Source: DATIJJ01 sp035478795
Lineage (GTDB): Bacteria; Pseudomonadota; Gammaproteobacteria; DSM-16500
Length of the DNA: 64,000 nt
Direction: 5' to 3'
Assembly: GCA_035478795.1 (NCBI GenBank)
Contig: DATIJJ010000014.1
Location: 1 to 64,000, forward strand
The number at the start of each line of letters is the position of its first letter. Position 1 is the stretch's first letter. This document shows, piece by piece, positions 49,261 through 58,317 of this stretch. The position numbers were made by a program, and so were the translations under genes. Under the pieces are notes generated by a model. It was not told the origin of the DNA, did no database searches, and saw only the letters and a program-made list of their open reading frames with translations.

Positions 49261-52200
49261 ATGCAGAAGACCGGAAGGTTTCTTTTGGGTGTGCGTAGGA
49301 GCGTGACTCATTTCGCTCTGTCTTTTCTGTTGAGTTTGTTTTTATTTTTGGATGCCGCAGCCAATCCGGCAGGCGGTGTGGTCGCAGCCGGTGATGCGAC
49401 GATTTACCATGGGCTTACTACGACCGTCATTCATCAAACTACAAACAAGGCGATTATCAATTGGCAAAGTTTTAATATTGCCGCTCACGAAACAACGAAT
49501 TTCAGACAGCCCTCATCCAGCGCTGTGATGTTAAATCGCATTAATCCGGCGCAAGGCGTTTCGCAAATTTATGGGCATCTGAATGCAAATGGGAGAATCA
49601 TCCTGGTCAATCAGGCTGGAATCTATTTTGGCCCGGGGTCCTTTGTGAATGTCGGTGGAATTATTGCATCGACTTCCAATATTTCAAATGAAAATTTTCT
49701 TGCCGGAAAATATATTTTTGATGAAGCCTCGCCTTATGCCGGCTCAATCATTAATGAAGGATCCATTATTGCAAAAGATAATGGTCTTGTTGCATTAATT
49801 GGAACGGGCGTCAGTAATAGTGGCTTGATTCAGGCAAAACTGGGAAATGTTGTGCTTGCATCAGGAAATAAATTTACGATGGATTTTAATGGCGATCAAC
49901 TGATTAATTTCACTGTTGATGAGGCGACAGGTGTTGCAGGTAAGGATAGAAATGGCAATCTTTTAAAAAATGGCATCAAAAATACAGGAAAAATTATTGC
50001 GAATGGCGGCACTATTCTTGTAACAGCACGCGTCGCAAAAAATGTATTGGATAATGTCATCAACATGAAAGGTATTGCCATGGCCCGCTCGGTTGGAAAA
50101 CATAATGGCGTTATTATTTTATCGGCGGGTGATGGAACGCTGAAAGTGTCGGGTCGTTTAGACGTTTCTTCGCGTAAAGATCAGGGCGGCACGATTAAAG
50201 TGTTGGGCGATCGCGTTCAAATTGAATCACACGCCGTATTAAATGCCAGCGGTAAAACAGGTGGCGGTGAAATTTTAATCGGCGGTAATGCACACGGTGC
50301 AGGGCCAGAACAGAATGCGAGTTACACTTATATTGGTCCAAACGTTACTATTTTTGCCGATGCGCTTGATAAGGGGAATGGTGGGAAAGTCGTCGTCTGG
50401 TCTGATCAGGGAACCGGATTTTATGGAACTATTTTTGCTCGCGGCGGCGCTTCAGGCGGCAATGGCGGTTTTGTTGAAACGTCAGGCAAAGCGTATCTGG
50501 ATGCCATGGGTATGGTTGACGCCAGTGCAAAGGCAGGGTTGCCCGGACAATGGCTGTTGGATCCGTTTAATGTCACCATCACAACGACCACAACAAATGG
50601 TGCATTTGACTCAGGTAATCCCAACACCTACACACCCACCGCGAATAATGGCACTGCAAACGCAGCGACAATTAATGCCTCATTAAACGGTGGAACCAGT
50701 GTCACCATTACAACAGGATCAACAGGTGCCCAGGCAGGCAATATCACAGTCAGTTCTGCCATTCTGAAAAATGCGGGCCTAACCACACCAACGCTGACAT
50801 TAAATGCAGCAGGAACCATTACGATTAATAACACCCTTTCCGCAACCAGCGGCGGTCTCAATGTGACATTAACAGGCGATGCATTAACCCTGAACTCAGC
50901 CGTCACAACCAATGGCGGAAACTTTTTAAGTACCACACAAAATGCAACGACGCTCGCGAGTGCCATTTCGACGGGAGCCGGAACCGTTAGTATTAATGTC
51001 AATCAGGATGGTTTAGGCGCAAATGCATTTGCAATGAACGCAGGCAGTTCTATTACCACAACCAATGCAAGTGCCTCTGCTGTCTCAATTGCTGTGAATA
51101 CAGCATCAGGCGGCACGGGCACGGCAGCTTTACGAAGCATTACAACAGGGAGTGGCGGGACAATTTCTGTTTCAACCAATTCAGCAAATGGTAATGACAT
51201 TACAATGCCTGCAGGCCTGTTGGATGTCGGTACTGGAACTGTAACGCTATCTACATCACAACTGGCTGGACGAACAATTGGCACATCTGCTTTAAATATA
51301 CAGATCAAAGCGGGAAATTTTAATGCCACAACAGGAAATAGCGGGATCTTCGTCACCAATACAGGAACAACAGGACTCAATCTGGGAACAGTCAATTCAA
51401 CAGCCGGATTAACACTGACATCCACAGGAAGCACAGGTATTACGGATAGCGGAACGCTGACCCTGCCAGGAACACTCACCGTTGCTGCGGGCGCGACGCA
51501 AGATATCACTCTGAATTCCGCTACCAATAATTTTGGTACTGCTGCGATAACCAGTGGACGCAATGTCACGCTGGTTGATACAGATGGAATTATATTGGGC
51601 GCTTCAACTATTTCCGGCACATTGAATATTTCAGCAGGTGGCACGGTTTCACAAAGCGCTGCATTAACGGTTTCCGGAACACCGACTTTTACCGTCACAA
51701 CACCCTTATCTGATATTTTATTATCTACCCAGGCAAATGCGTTCAGCACAACACCGGTCTTTACGAATAACGGAAATATACGTGATTTGGGCTTAAGAAA
51801 CACACTGGCGAGCGCTGCTGTTCCTGTGATACCAACAGGCATGAGAAATTTAACGTTGACATTTGATAATGCAGGCATGACGCTGCCCGCCATGACGTTA
51901 ACCGGTACATTAACGGCAACAGCAAATGGAGTTATCGCGCAGAGTGGTGCAGAAAACATTACAGGGGTTACGACACTTTCAGCAGGTAGTGGAAATGATA
52001 TTACTTTAAATAATGCAGGCAACAACTTCAGTACAGCAACGATTACATCGGGTAATAATGTCTTGCTGCGTGATCTCAATGCATTGATATTAGGTGCATC
52101 AACGATCAGCGGTACATTAGGTGTCACGACTAATGGTGCCATTACACAAAGTGGTGCTGGCGGATTATCTGTAACAGGTGCAACTACCCTCGATGCCGGA

Positions 52201-55032
52201 TCAGCAAATAACATCACACTGAATACAGCAACCAATAATTTCAGTTCTGTCGGTATTACAAGTGGAAATAATGTGTCATTACGAGACGCCAATTCACTTG
52301 TTTTAAATACATCAACAGTCAGTGGAACGTTAGGCGTTACAACAGCAGGATTACTTTCCCAGTCAGGGGCTTTAACAGTCACAGGCGTAACTACTCTGGC
52401 AGCAGGTGCCACAAACGACATTACACTGAATAATACCAATAATGATTTTAGTCGTGTGAATGTCACAACAGGCAATAACGTTACGTTAGTGGATACCAAT
52501 GCGTTGATTCTGGGTACCTCGACTGTCTCAGGTACATACAATGTAACAGCAGGCGGCACGCTCTCTCAAAATGGTGTGTTAACCATTACGGGAACACCCA
52601 CTTTCACCCTGACGACACCACTGACCGATATTTTATTATCAACATCGGCGAATGTATTTACGACAACGCCGGTTATTACCAATAATGGGAACGTACGCGA
52701 TTTGTCACTACGCAATACAGCAGCCACTGCTGCCGTGCCAACTCTTCCATCCGGTCTTCGCAATTTGACACTGACTTTTAATAATAATGCAATGACATTG
52801 CCTGCAGTCACCCTGACAGGCGCATTTACAGGACAGGCATTGGGGAATCTGGCCATCGGCGGCAATCTGACGACAGGTGCCAATTCAACTGTCACGGTGA
52901 CAGCCGGTTCGTTTTCCGTATCAGATGGTGCAACGTTTAATACAAATAATACGAATCTTTCTGTCACCGCGACAGATCTCAATTTAAATACCACCGGTGC
53001 ATTAAATGTGGGAAGTGGTACGTTAAATGTCACACAGAATACAGCCAGCGGAAGTATTGGTTTGGGAAATACCGCGGGCACGATGAGTATTAGCGGTTCA
53101 GAACTGCAACGCATGATAGCGGCTATTTTTAATCTCAATGCCCCTTCCGATGGACAAATTATTGTAGATGGCATCACGGCAGCTAACAGCGCAAACATTG
53201 CATCAATGCGTTTCTTTGGAAACAGTGGACAAGTCAGCAGCATGATTTTCGAGAATAATCCTTCAAGCTTCAAATCACTGACTGCCAGCATCGATGATGG
53301 TATCACAATCGGTAGCGGAGCCGCTTTAACAACGACTGCCGGGAGTATGACACTGAATGGTGATTCCGGTGGTATCGGTGGCGTAAATAATGCCGTTATT
53401 TTATTTGATAATGTCACTTCAGCAGGAACGCTAACCTTAACTGCACCGACCAACGGTGTTATTTTAAATGCGCCTGTCACTCTGACTGCAAATGGTATAA
53501 CAATCAATCCTGTCGTGAATGGGGCACAAAATCTCATCATTAACGCCGGCACAGGAACAATCAACTTTAATTCTGCAGTGGGTGCAACAACTCCCTTATC
53601 CAGCTTGAGCATCACAACAACGACAAATCCTGCGATTAATGTCAATGTTAATACGACCGGCAATATCAGCGTGATTTCCGCTGGAAATCTGACGTTAGCT
53701 GCCGGTGGCAATCTGACAAGCAGTGCAGGGAGCATTTTTCTGATGAGCGGTAGCGCTATGACACTGAATTCAACGATCACAGCCAATGCAGCAGGTGACT
53801 CGATTGTAGTGGTTGGACAAACGTTTAGAAATAACAAGGGAACCAGTGTTTTTAATCCGGGTATCGGCAATTATCTTGTCTGGTCAGGTGATCCGGCCAA
53901 TGACAATCGTGGCGGTCTGACCTATAACTTTAAACAATATAACGCAACCTATGGATCAACACCGGTTGCAGGAACAGGGAATGGATTCCTCTATACAACA
54001 GCGCCTGTCATTACAGCTTCTCTGACCGGTTCGACCACAAAAGTATATGACGGTAATACGAATGCAACGCTGACAAACAGTAACTATATTTTTTCCGGCG
54101 AAATAGATGGTGATACAGTCACGCTTAACGAACCGTTGAATGGAAATTACAGTTCACCGAATGTGGGTACAAACATTCCGGTAACCGTTTCAGGAATAAC
54201 TATTCTGAGTGCAACGAATGGAAGTGCAACCGTGTATGGCTATCAGGTTACGCCAACAGCAAGTGGAAATATCGGCATCATTACCCCGGCTATCATTCCA
54301 CCGGTTCCGCCAGTTCCACCTGTGAATGAATCGTCGATAGTCAATGCGATTACGCCATTCCAGAATGGAAATCAGCTTCAGAAAAATAACACAGAAAATA
54401 CAAATATCAGTATCGTTAACAATAGCCTGACAGGAAGTGGTATTCAAAATATCGCTATCGCAGAAAAAACATCCAGCGTTTTACAGCATGCATCTTCTGA
54501 CACGCAAAGTGAATTCATGCAGTCGCTTTTTGCGGGTTATCCGAATCTCGAGGTCTCATCAAATAATAATTTAATATTGCTGCTCACCTTGTTAGTTCTG
54601 TCTTCTTTCCTGTTCACACAGACATTCAGAAAATACAGAGTTAATTTTATAAGTCATTTTCCATTAAATGAAAACATGTCAGCCATATCATTTAAGTTGC
54701 GTAGTTCGCTTGACAGTATTAATGGTTTTGCCGGATTACTGTATTTCAATGAAGCAGGAACATTCTCTCAAAAACAAATGGAATTTTTGAGTGATATTTT
54801 AACTGAGTCAAATATTATTTTATCCAATCTTTCAAAAATGGAATCCGGTTCAACTTCCATCGACGAGGCGTTATCCACCTTTCAATTTAATCTTCGTACA
54901 TCCCTTAACAGCATCATTGGCTTTGCAAATTTAATTGATCAGGGAACGGCTGGCGAAATATCCCCATTACAAAAAGAATTTATTCAAAATATTATTTCAG
55001 GATCCAATGAAGCATTAAAAACTGTACAATAA
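49261..55032 (+). CDS. Filamentous-haemagglutinin-like protein with membrane anchor and two His-less histidine-kinase-like dimerisation domains
   Basis: 1923 residues. Signal peptide (FALSFLLSLFLFLDAAA), then a haemagglutination-activity/TPS domain (NPAQGVSQIYG, GRIILVNQAGIYFGPG). Residues ~430-1560 are Ser/Thr/Asn-rich beta-helix repeats. A YDG domain begins near KVYDGNTNATL, followed by PVPPVPPV. One membrane helix (~1769-1788, LILLLTLLVLSSFLF) ends in FRKYR, so the C-terminus should be cytosolic. There two copies of an HK DHp-like pair follow: ISFKLRSSLDSINGF (F1811 where His would be) and FQFNLRTSLNSIIGF (F1876), with no ATPase domain. No TpsB (FhaC-type) gene is nearby, so ordinary two-partner secretion is unlikely. 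Confidence 0.85.
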   Translation: MQKTGRFLLGVRRSVTHFALSFLLSLFLFLDAAANPAGGVVAAGDATIYHGLTTTVIHQTTNKAIINWQSFNIAAHETTNFRQPSSSAVMLNRINPAQGVSQIYGHLNANGRIILVNQAGIYFGPGSFVNVGGIIASTSNISNENFLAGKYIFDEASPYAGSIINEGSIIAKDNGLVALIGTGVSNSGLIQAKLGNVVLASGNKFTMDFNGDQLINFTVDEATGVAGKDRNGNLLKNGIKNTGKIIANGGTILVTARVAKNVLDNVINMKGIAMARSVGKHNGVIILSAGDGTLKVSGRLDVSSRKDQGGTIKVLGDRVQIESHAVLNASGKTGGGEILIGGNAHGAGPEQNASYTYIGPNVTIFADALDKGNGGKVVVWSDQGTGFYGTIFARGGASGGNGGFVETSGKAYLDAMGMVDASAKAGLPGQWLLDPFNVTITTTTTNGAFDSGNPNTYTPTANNGTANAATINASLNGGTSVTITTGSTGAQAGNITVSSAILKNAGLTTPTLTLNAAGTITINNTLSATSGGLNVTLTGDALTLNSAVTTNGGNFLSTTQNATTLASAISTGAGTVSINVNQDGLGANAFAMNAGSSITTTNASASAVSIAVNTASGGTGTAALRSITTGSGGTISVSTNSANGNDITMPAGLLDVGTGTVTLSTSQLAGRTIGTSALNIQIKAGNFNATTGNSGIFVTNTGTTGLNLGTVNSTAGLTLTSTGSTGITDSGTLTLPGTLTVAAGATQDITLNSATNNFGTAAITSGRNVTLVDTDGIILGASTISGTLNISAGGTVSQSAALTVSGTPTFTVTTPLSDILLSTQANAFSTTPVFTNNGNIRDLGLRNTLASAAVPVIPTGMRNLTLTFDNAGMTLPAMTLTGTLTATANGVIAQSGAENITGVTTLSAGSGNDITLNNAGNNFSTATITSGNNVLLRDLNALILGASTISGTLGVTTNGAITQSGAGGLSVTGATTLDAGSANNITLNTATNNFSSVGITSGNNVSLRDANSLVLNTSTVSGTLGVTTAGLLSQSGALTVTGVTTLAAGATNDITLNNTNNDFSRVNVTTGNNVTLVDTNALILGTSTVSGTYNVTAGGTLSQNGVLTITGTPTFTLTTPLTDILLSTSANVFTTTPVITNNGNVRDLSLRNTAATAAVPTLPSGLRNLTLTFNNNAMTLPAVTLTGAFTGQALGNLAIGGNLTTGANSTVTVTAGSFSVSDGATFNTNNTNLSVTATDLNLNTTGALNVGSGTLNVTQNTASGSIGLGNTAGTMSISGSELQRMIAAIFNLNAPSDGQIIVDGITAANSANIASMRFFGNSGQVSSMIFENNPSSFKSLTASIDDGITIGSGAALTTTAGSMTLNGDSGGIGGVNNAVILFDNVTSAGTLTLTAPTNGVILNAPVTLTANGITINPVVNGAQNLIINAGTGTINFNSAVGATTPLSSLSITTTTNPAINVNVNTTGNISVISAGNLTLAAGGNLTSSAGSIFLMSGSAMTLNSTITANAAGDSIVVVGQTFRNNKGTSVFNPGIGNYLVWSGDPANDNRGGLTYNFKQYNATYGSTPVAGTGNGFLYTTAPVITASLTGSTTKVYDGNTNATLTNSNYIFSGEIDGDTVTLNEPLNGNYSSPNVGTNIPVTVSGITILSATNGSATVYGYQVTPTASGNIGIITPAIIPPVPPVPPVNESSIVNAITPFQNGNQLQKNNTENTNISIVNNSLTGSGIQNIAIAEKTSSVLQHASSDTQSEFMQSLFAGYPNLEVSSNNNLILLLTLLVLSSFLFTQTFRKYRVNFISHFPLNENMSAISFKLRSSLDSINGFAGLLYFNEAGTFSQKQMEFLSDILTESNIILSNLSKMESGSTSIDEALSTFQFNLRTSLNSIIGFANLIDQGTAGEISPLQKEFIQNIISGSNEALKTVQ
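51490..52620 (+). repeat. Tandem ~67-residue coding repeats in the haemagglutinin-like protein
   Basis: Four units of the pattern NDITLN..NNF...ITSGNNV.LRD.NALILG.ST.SGT follow one another. Units 1 and 4 are each followed by a longer TPTFT..TPL.DILLST block and a NLTLTF block. The high similarity at protein and DNA level indicates recent unit duplication, allowing length change by recombination. Confidence 0.7.
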
Positions 55033-55117
55033 AGCAAGCCAATATCCATTCCAGGGTATTGAATCTGCAACCCAATGGCTATATGATTTTGACACTCGAT
55101 CAACCGCAGGTCTCCTG

Positions 55118-56011
55118 ATGAATAATTTTATGTTGGTAACAGGTGGTGCCGGATTCATCGGCAGCCATCTGGCAGAAGCTTTATTAAAGCGGGGATATCG
55201 CGTCAGAATACTGGACAATCTCATTTATGGTCGACGAGAATGGATACCCGATCAGGCGGAATTTATCGAGGGAGACATCACTGACCTTGCCACCTGCCAT
55301 CATGCCATGCGTGATGTCACCGGTGTTTTTCATTGTGCAGCCATGTCGCGCTCGGCGCCATCCCTTGATATCATCGATACGTGCACGCGCGTCAATATTG
55401 TGGGGACGCAAAATATATTAATCGCTGCCCGGGACGCTCACGTCAAAAAAATCGTTTACAGTGGATCATCTACCTTTTATGGCAACCAGCCTCCACCTCA
55501 TCATGAATACAAAACACCGGCCGATCCCTTTAATTTTTATGCCTTGTCAAAGCTGACCGGTGAAAAATATTGTCTGATGTTTGATGAATTATTTAATTTG
55601 CCGTGCGTCATTCTACGTTACTTTAATGTCTATGGGCCAAGACAACCGGACACGGGAGAGTACGCACTTGTGCTCGGGATTTTTTTACAACGAAGGTCAC
55701 AAGGTGACGTGCTGCATATTCACGGAGAGGGTCATCAACGCCGCGATTTTATTCATGTGAATGATGTCGTGGCTGCAAATATTCGAGCCTTTGAAAGTGA
55801 CATACGTCATGAAATATTTAATATTGGCAGTGGAACCAATATTTCCATTAAAGAGTTGGCGGATATCATTTCACCCCATCAGATTCATCAACCTCGACGA
55901 AAAGCCGATGCAGATATCACACTGGCGGATATTGGACGCGCAAGGGAATTGCTTCATTGGCAACCCACGCTGTCTATTGAAGAAGGGATTCGTGATCTCA
56001 TGGAGACATAA
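55118..56011 (+). CDS. NAD-dependent epimerase/dehydratase (UDP-sugar epimerase type)
   Basis: 297 residues. VTGGAGFIGSHLAEALLKRGY is the NAD site (GxxGxxG), CAAMSRSAPSLD follows, then GSSTFYG (Ser), YALSKLTGE (catalytic Tyr-Lys) and RYFNVYGPRQ. An extended SDR resembling UDP-glucose/UDP-GlcNAc 4-epimerases. Could supply a sugar for surface glycan, perhaps for decoration of the giant protein encoded 85 bases upstream (inference). Confidence 0.9.
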   Translation: MNNFMLVTGGAGFIGSHLAEALLKRGYRVRILDNLIYGRREWIPDQAEFIEGDITDLATCHHAMRDVTGVFHCAAMSRSAPSLDIIDTCTRVNIVGTQNILIAARDAHVKKIVYSGSSTFYGNQPPPHHEYKTPADPFNFYALSKLTGEKYCLMFDELFNLPCVILRYFNVYGPRQPDTGEYALVLGIFLQRRSQGDVLHIHGEGHQRRDFIHVNDVVAANIRAFESDIRHEIFNIGSGTNISIKELADIISPHQIHQPRRKADADITLADIGRARELLHWQPTLSIEEGIRDLMET

Positions 56012-56034
56012 AACGACATAAACAGAGGGCAGGA

Positions 56035-56193
56035 ATGATCGAAGAGCCTGATATGCCAGGTGGACGTCCAGGTGACGCTTCAGGCTTCCTGATCCAGTCA
56101 GGCTTGCACACCACGTCTACCGCCGACTTCCTGAAGTTAAAACGTTGGGCTTCGATTTATTTCCTGCCCATCTTCATTATAATAAAAGTCTGA
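56035..56193 (+). CDS. Possible 52-residue protein
   Basis: ATG 56035 is preceded by GAGGGCAGG and the frame runs to TGA 56191. It reads MIEEPDMPGGRPGDASGF, then a hydrophobic C-terminus (ASIYFLPIFIIIKV). No homologue is recognised. The 3' end (ATAAAAGTCTGACCCTTTAC) resembles a motif seen at edges of REP/transposon-type elements, so this may instead be non-coding element DNA. The rest of 56012-56280 holds nothing else evident. Confidence 0.3.
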   Translation: MIEEPDMPGGRPGDASGFLIQSGLHTTSTADFLKLKRWASIYFLPIFIIIKV

Positions 56194-56286
56194 CCCTTTA
56201 CAAATAAAAAACAAAAAAAATAGTCGTTGACTTTTTGTATCACGCCGAAAATGATTACCCGTTAAATAAAATCAAAGGAGTTGAAA

Positions 56287-58317
56287 ATGTCATCGATTAC
56301 GCCCAAACAACTTCTGCCATTTTATCCCGTTGAAAAGACAGAAAAGCTGGCGTACGACATCAATCACATTTTGTTGACCTGCTCTCCCGATAAGGCATGG
56401 AACACATTGTCCAAAGAAATTCTGTCGCGAGACATTGCTTTCGAATGCCATCTGCTTTTATTTTCCATCTGTTACCCGAACTGGCGTGACCTGCCCGATA
56501 CTGCACCGGCATGGTTACCGGATGCCGATACACTGTCTTCATCCAACCTTGCTCTCTGTCTGCAGGAAACCCGGCATCCATCGATCAAGGCATTTCACGA
56601 ATGGAGCACGAAACATCCGGGTGATTTCTGGCAATACATGATTGCCCGGCTGGATGTGCTGTTTTATACAAAACCGTCTGTGATTTATGATGCAACATCC
56701 GGTGCAGAAAACCCGGTGTGGCTGTCAGGCGCTACCTTTAACATCGCAGACAGTTGCCTCACAGCCGATCCTGAAAAAATTGCGATTATACAACAAAAAA
56801 AATCCGGGCCGCTTGAATACTACCGCTATGATGATCTAAACAAACTTTCCAATCGTATCGCAAACAGTCTGGTCAAATGTGGATTTTCACAAGGTGATGC
56901 GCTGGCCATCCTGATGCCCATGAATTTTTACGCCGTCGCCATTTACCTTGGTATACTCAAAATGGGCGGCGTCGTCGTTTCCATTGCAGACAGTTTTTCA
57001 CCGGATGAAATTGAATTGCGTCTGAAAATTGCATCCGCCAAAGGCATTTTTACACAGGATTTTATTTCTCGTGAAGACAAAATCATTTCGCTCTATGAAA
57101 AAGTGATTAAAACATCCGTACCCATGGCTATTGTACTTTCTCTCAATGAAACACCGAATGACACGCTTCGAAAAAACGATATCTCCTGGGAAAATTTTTT
57201 GATAGGAGATGATCATTTTAATGCATGCGCATGCGAGGCAAATACATTTTGTAATATTTTATTTTCTTCCGGCACCACCGGAAATCCCAAAGCCATTCCA
57301 TGGACGCATCTGACCGCCATCAAGGCAGCAAGCGATGCGCATTTGCACCAGGACATCCACGAAAATGACATTCTGGCCTGGCCCACCAGTTTGGGCTGGA
57401 TGATGGGACCGTGGCTGATTTTTGCAGGACTCATGAACCATGCAACGCTCGCTCTTTATGAAGATTCACCACGCGATCGATTCTTCGGTGAATTTGTTCA
57501 GGATGCAAAAGTGACGCTGCTCGGTGTCGTTCCAACGCTTGTTGCAACATGGCGCCAATCTGCTTCAATGCAAGGACTGGATTGGCATCACATCAGGCGT
57601 TTCAGTTCAACCGGTGAATGTTCAAATGCGGAAGACATGTTGTATCTTATGATGCTCGCAGACTACAAACCGGTCATTGAATATTGTGGCGGCACAGAAA
57701 TCGGTGGCGCGTATGTCTCGGGCACATTGCTTGAAAATAATTACCCCTCCCTTTTTACCACACCGGCATTTGGCATCGATTTTGTGTTGCTCGATGAAAA
57801 AGGAAGCCTGACAGATCACGGTGAGGTTGCATTGATTCCACCTTCCATCGGTCTGTCACAGACCCTCCTGAATGCAGATCATCATAAAACGTACTATGCC
57901 GGTATGCCGACACTTCCCGATGGAAGAATCACGCGTCGGCACGGGGATCAGTTACAACGGCTTCCCTCCGGCTATTACCGCGTTACGGGTCGAACAGATG
58001 ACACGATGAATCTCTCCGGCATCAAAACAAGCTCTCAGGAAATTGAACGGGTATTGGCCGGTATGGAAAACATAACTGAAATTGCTGCCATTGCAATTAC
58101 ACCGCTTGCAAGGGGACCGGGTCGTCTCGTCATCATTGCTGCAACCGATAAAAACGTCGATCGGGAACTCATCAAAAAAAACATGCAAAAGAGACTCAAT
58201 GAGCATTTGAATCCCCTTTTTAAAATACACGAAGTGATTCTGGTACGAGAGTTGCCAAAAACCGCGTCCAATAAAATGATGCGGCGCCTGCTGCGAGAAC
58301 AGTATCAGTCAACCTGA
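56287..58317 (+). CDS. Acyl-CoA synthetase (acetyl-CoA synthetase/AAE17-like)
   Basis: 676 residues from ATG 56287 (AAAGGAG 6 bases upstream). ANL superfamily: the P-loop-like FSSGTTGNPKAIPW, the adenylate motif YCGGTEIGG, the hinge HGDQLQRLPSGYYRVTGRTDD and the C-terminal Lys in KTASNKMMRR. The long N-terminal cap and LGWMMGPW are like plant AAE17/18 and acetate/butyrate-CoA ligases rather than Acs. It forms acyl-CoA from a short acid with ATP. Convergent overlap of 9 bases with the GGDEF/EAL gene. Confidence 0.9.
   Translation: MSSITPKQLLPFYPVEKTEKLAYDINHILLTCSPDKAWNTLSKEILSRDIAFECHLLLFSICYPNWRDLPDTAPAWLPDADTLSSSNLALCLQETRHPSIKAFHEWSTKHPGDFWQYMIARLDVLFYTKPSVIYDATSGAENPVWLSGATFNIADSCLTADPEKIAIIQQKKSGPLEYYRYDDLNKLSNRIANSLVKCGFSQGDALAILMPMNFYAVAIYLGILKMGGVVVSIADSFSPDEIELRLKIASAKGIFTQDFISREDKIISLYEKVIKTSVPMAIVLSLNETPNDTLRKNDISWENFLIGDDHFNACACEANTFCNILFSSGTTGNPKAIPWTHLTAIKAASDAHLHQDIHENDILAWPTSLGWMMGPWLIFAGLMNHATLALYEDSPRDRFFGEFVQDAKVTLLGVVPTLVATWRQSASMQGLDWHHIRRFSSTGECSNAEDMLYLMMLADYKPVIEYCGGTEIGGAYVSGTLLENNYPSLFTTPAFGIDFVLLDEKGSLTDHGEVALIPPSIGLSQTLLNADHHKTYYAGMPTLPDGRITRRHGDQLQRLPSGYYRVTGRTDDTMNLSGIKTSSQEIERVLAGMENITEIAAIAITPLARGPGRLVIIAATDKNVDRELIKKNMQKRLNEHLNPLFKIHEVILVRELPKTASNKMMRRLLREQYQST

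Noticed and set aside
50288..50686. 132-codon plus-strand ORF in another frame of the haemagglutinin-like gene
   Set aside because: Lies inside the coding region in a shifted frame, is low-complexity and has no ribosome site.
51003..53870. Very long minus-strand open frames (518 and 434 codons) across the repeat part of the haemagglutinin-like gene
   Set aside because: They result from the Thr/Asn/Gly/Ala-rich repeats, which rarely give stops in the opposite frame. Their Val/Pro/Ala-rich translations have no start signal or family, while the plus strand has signal peptide and domains.
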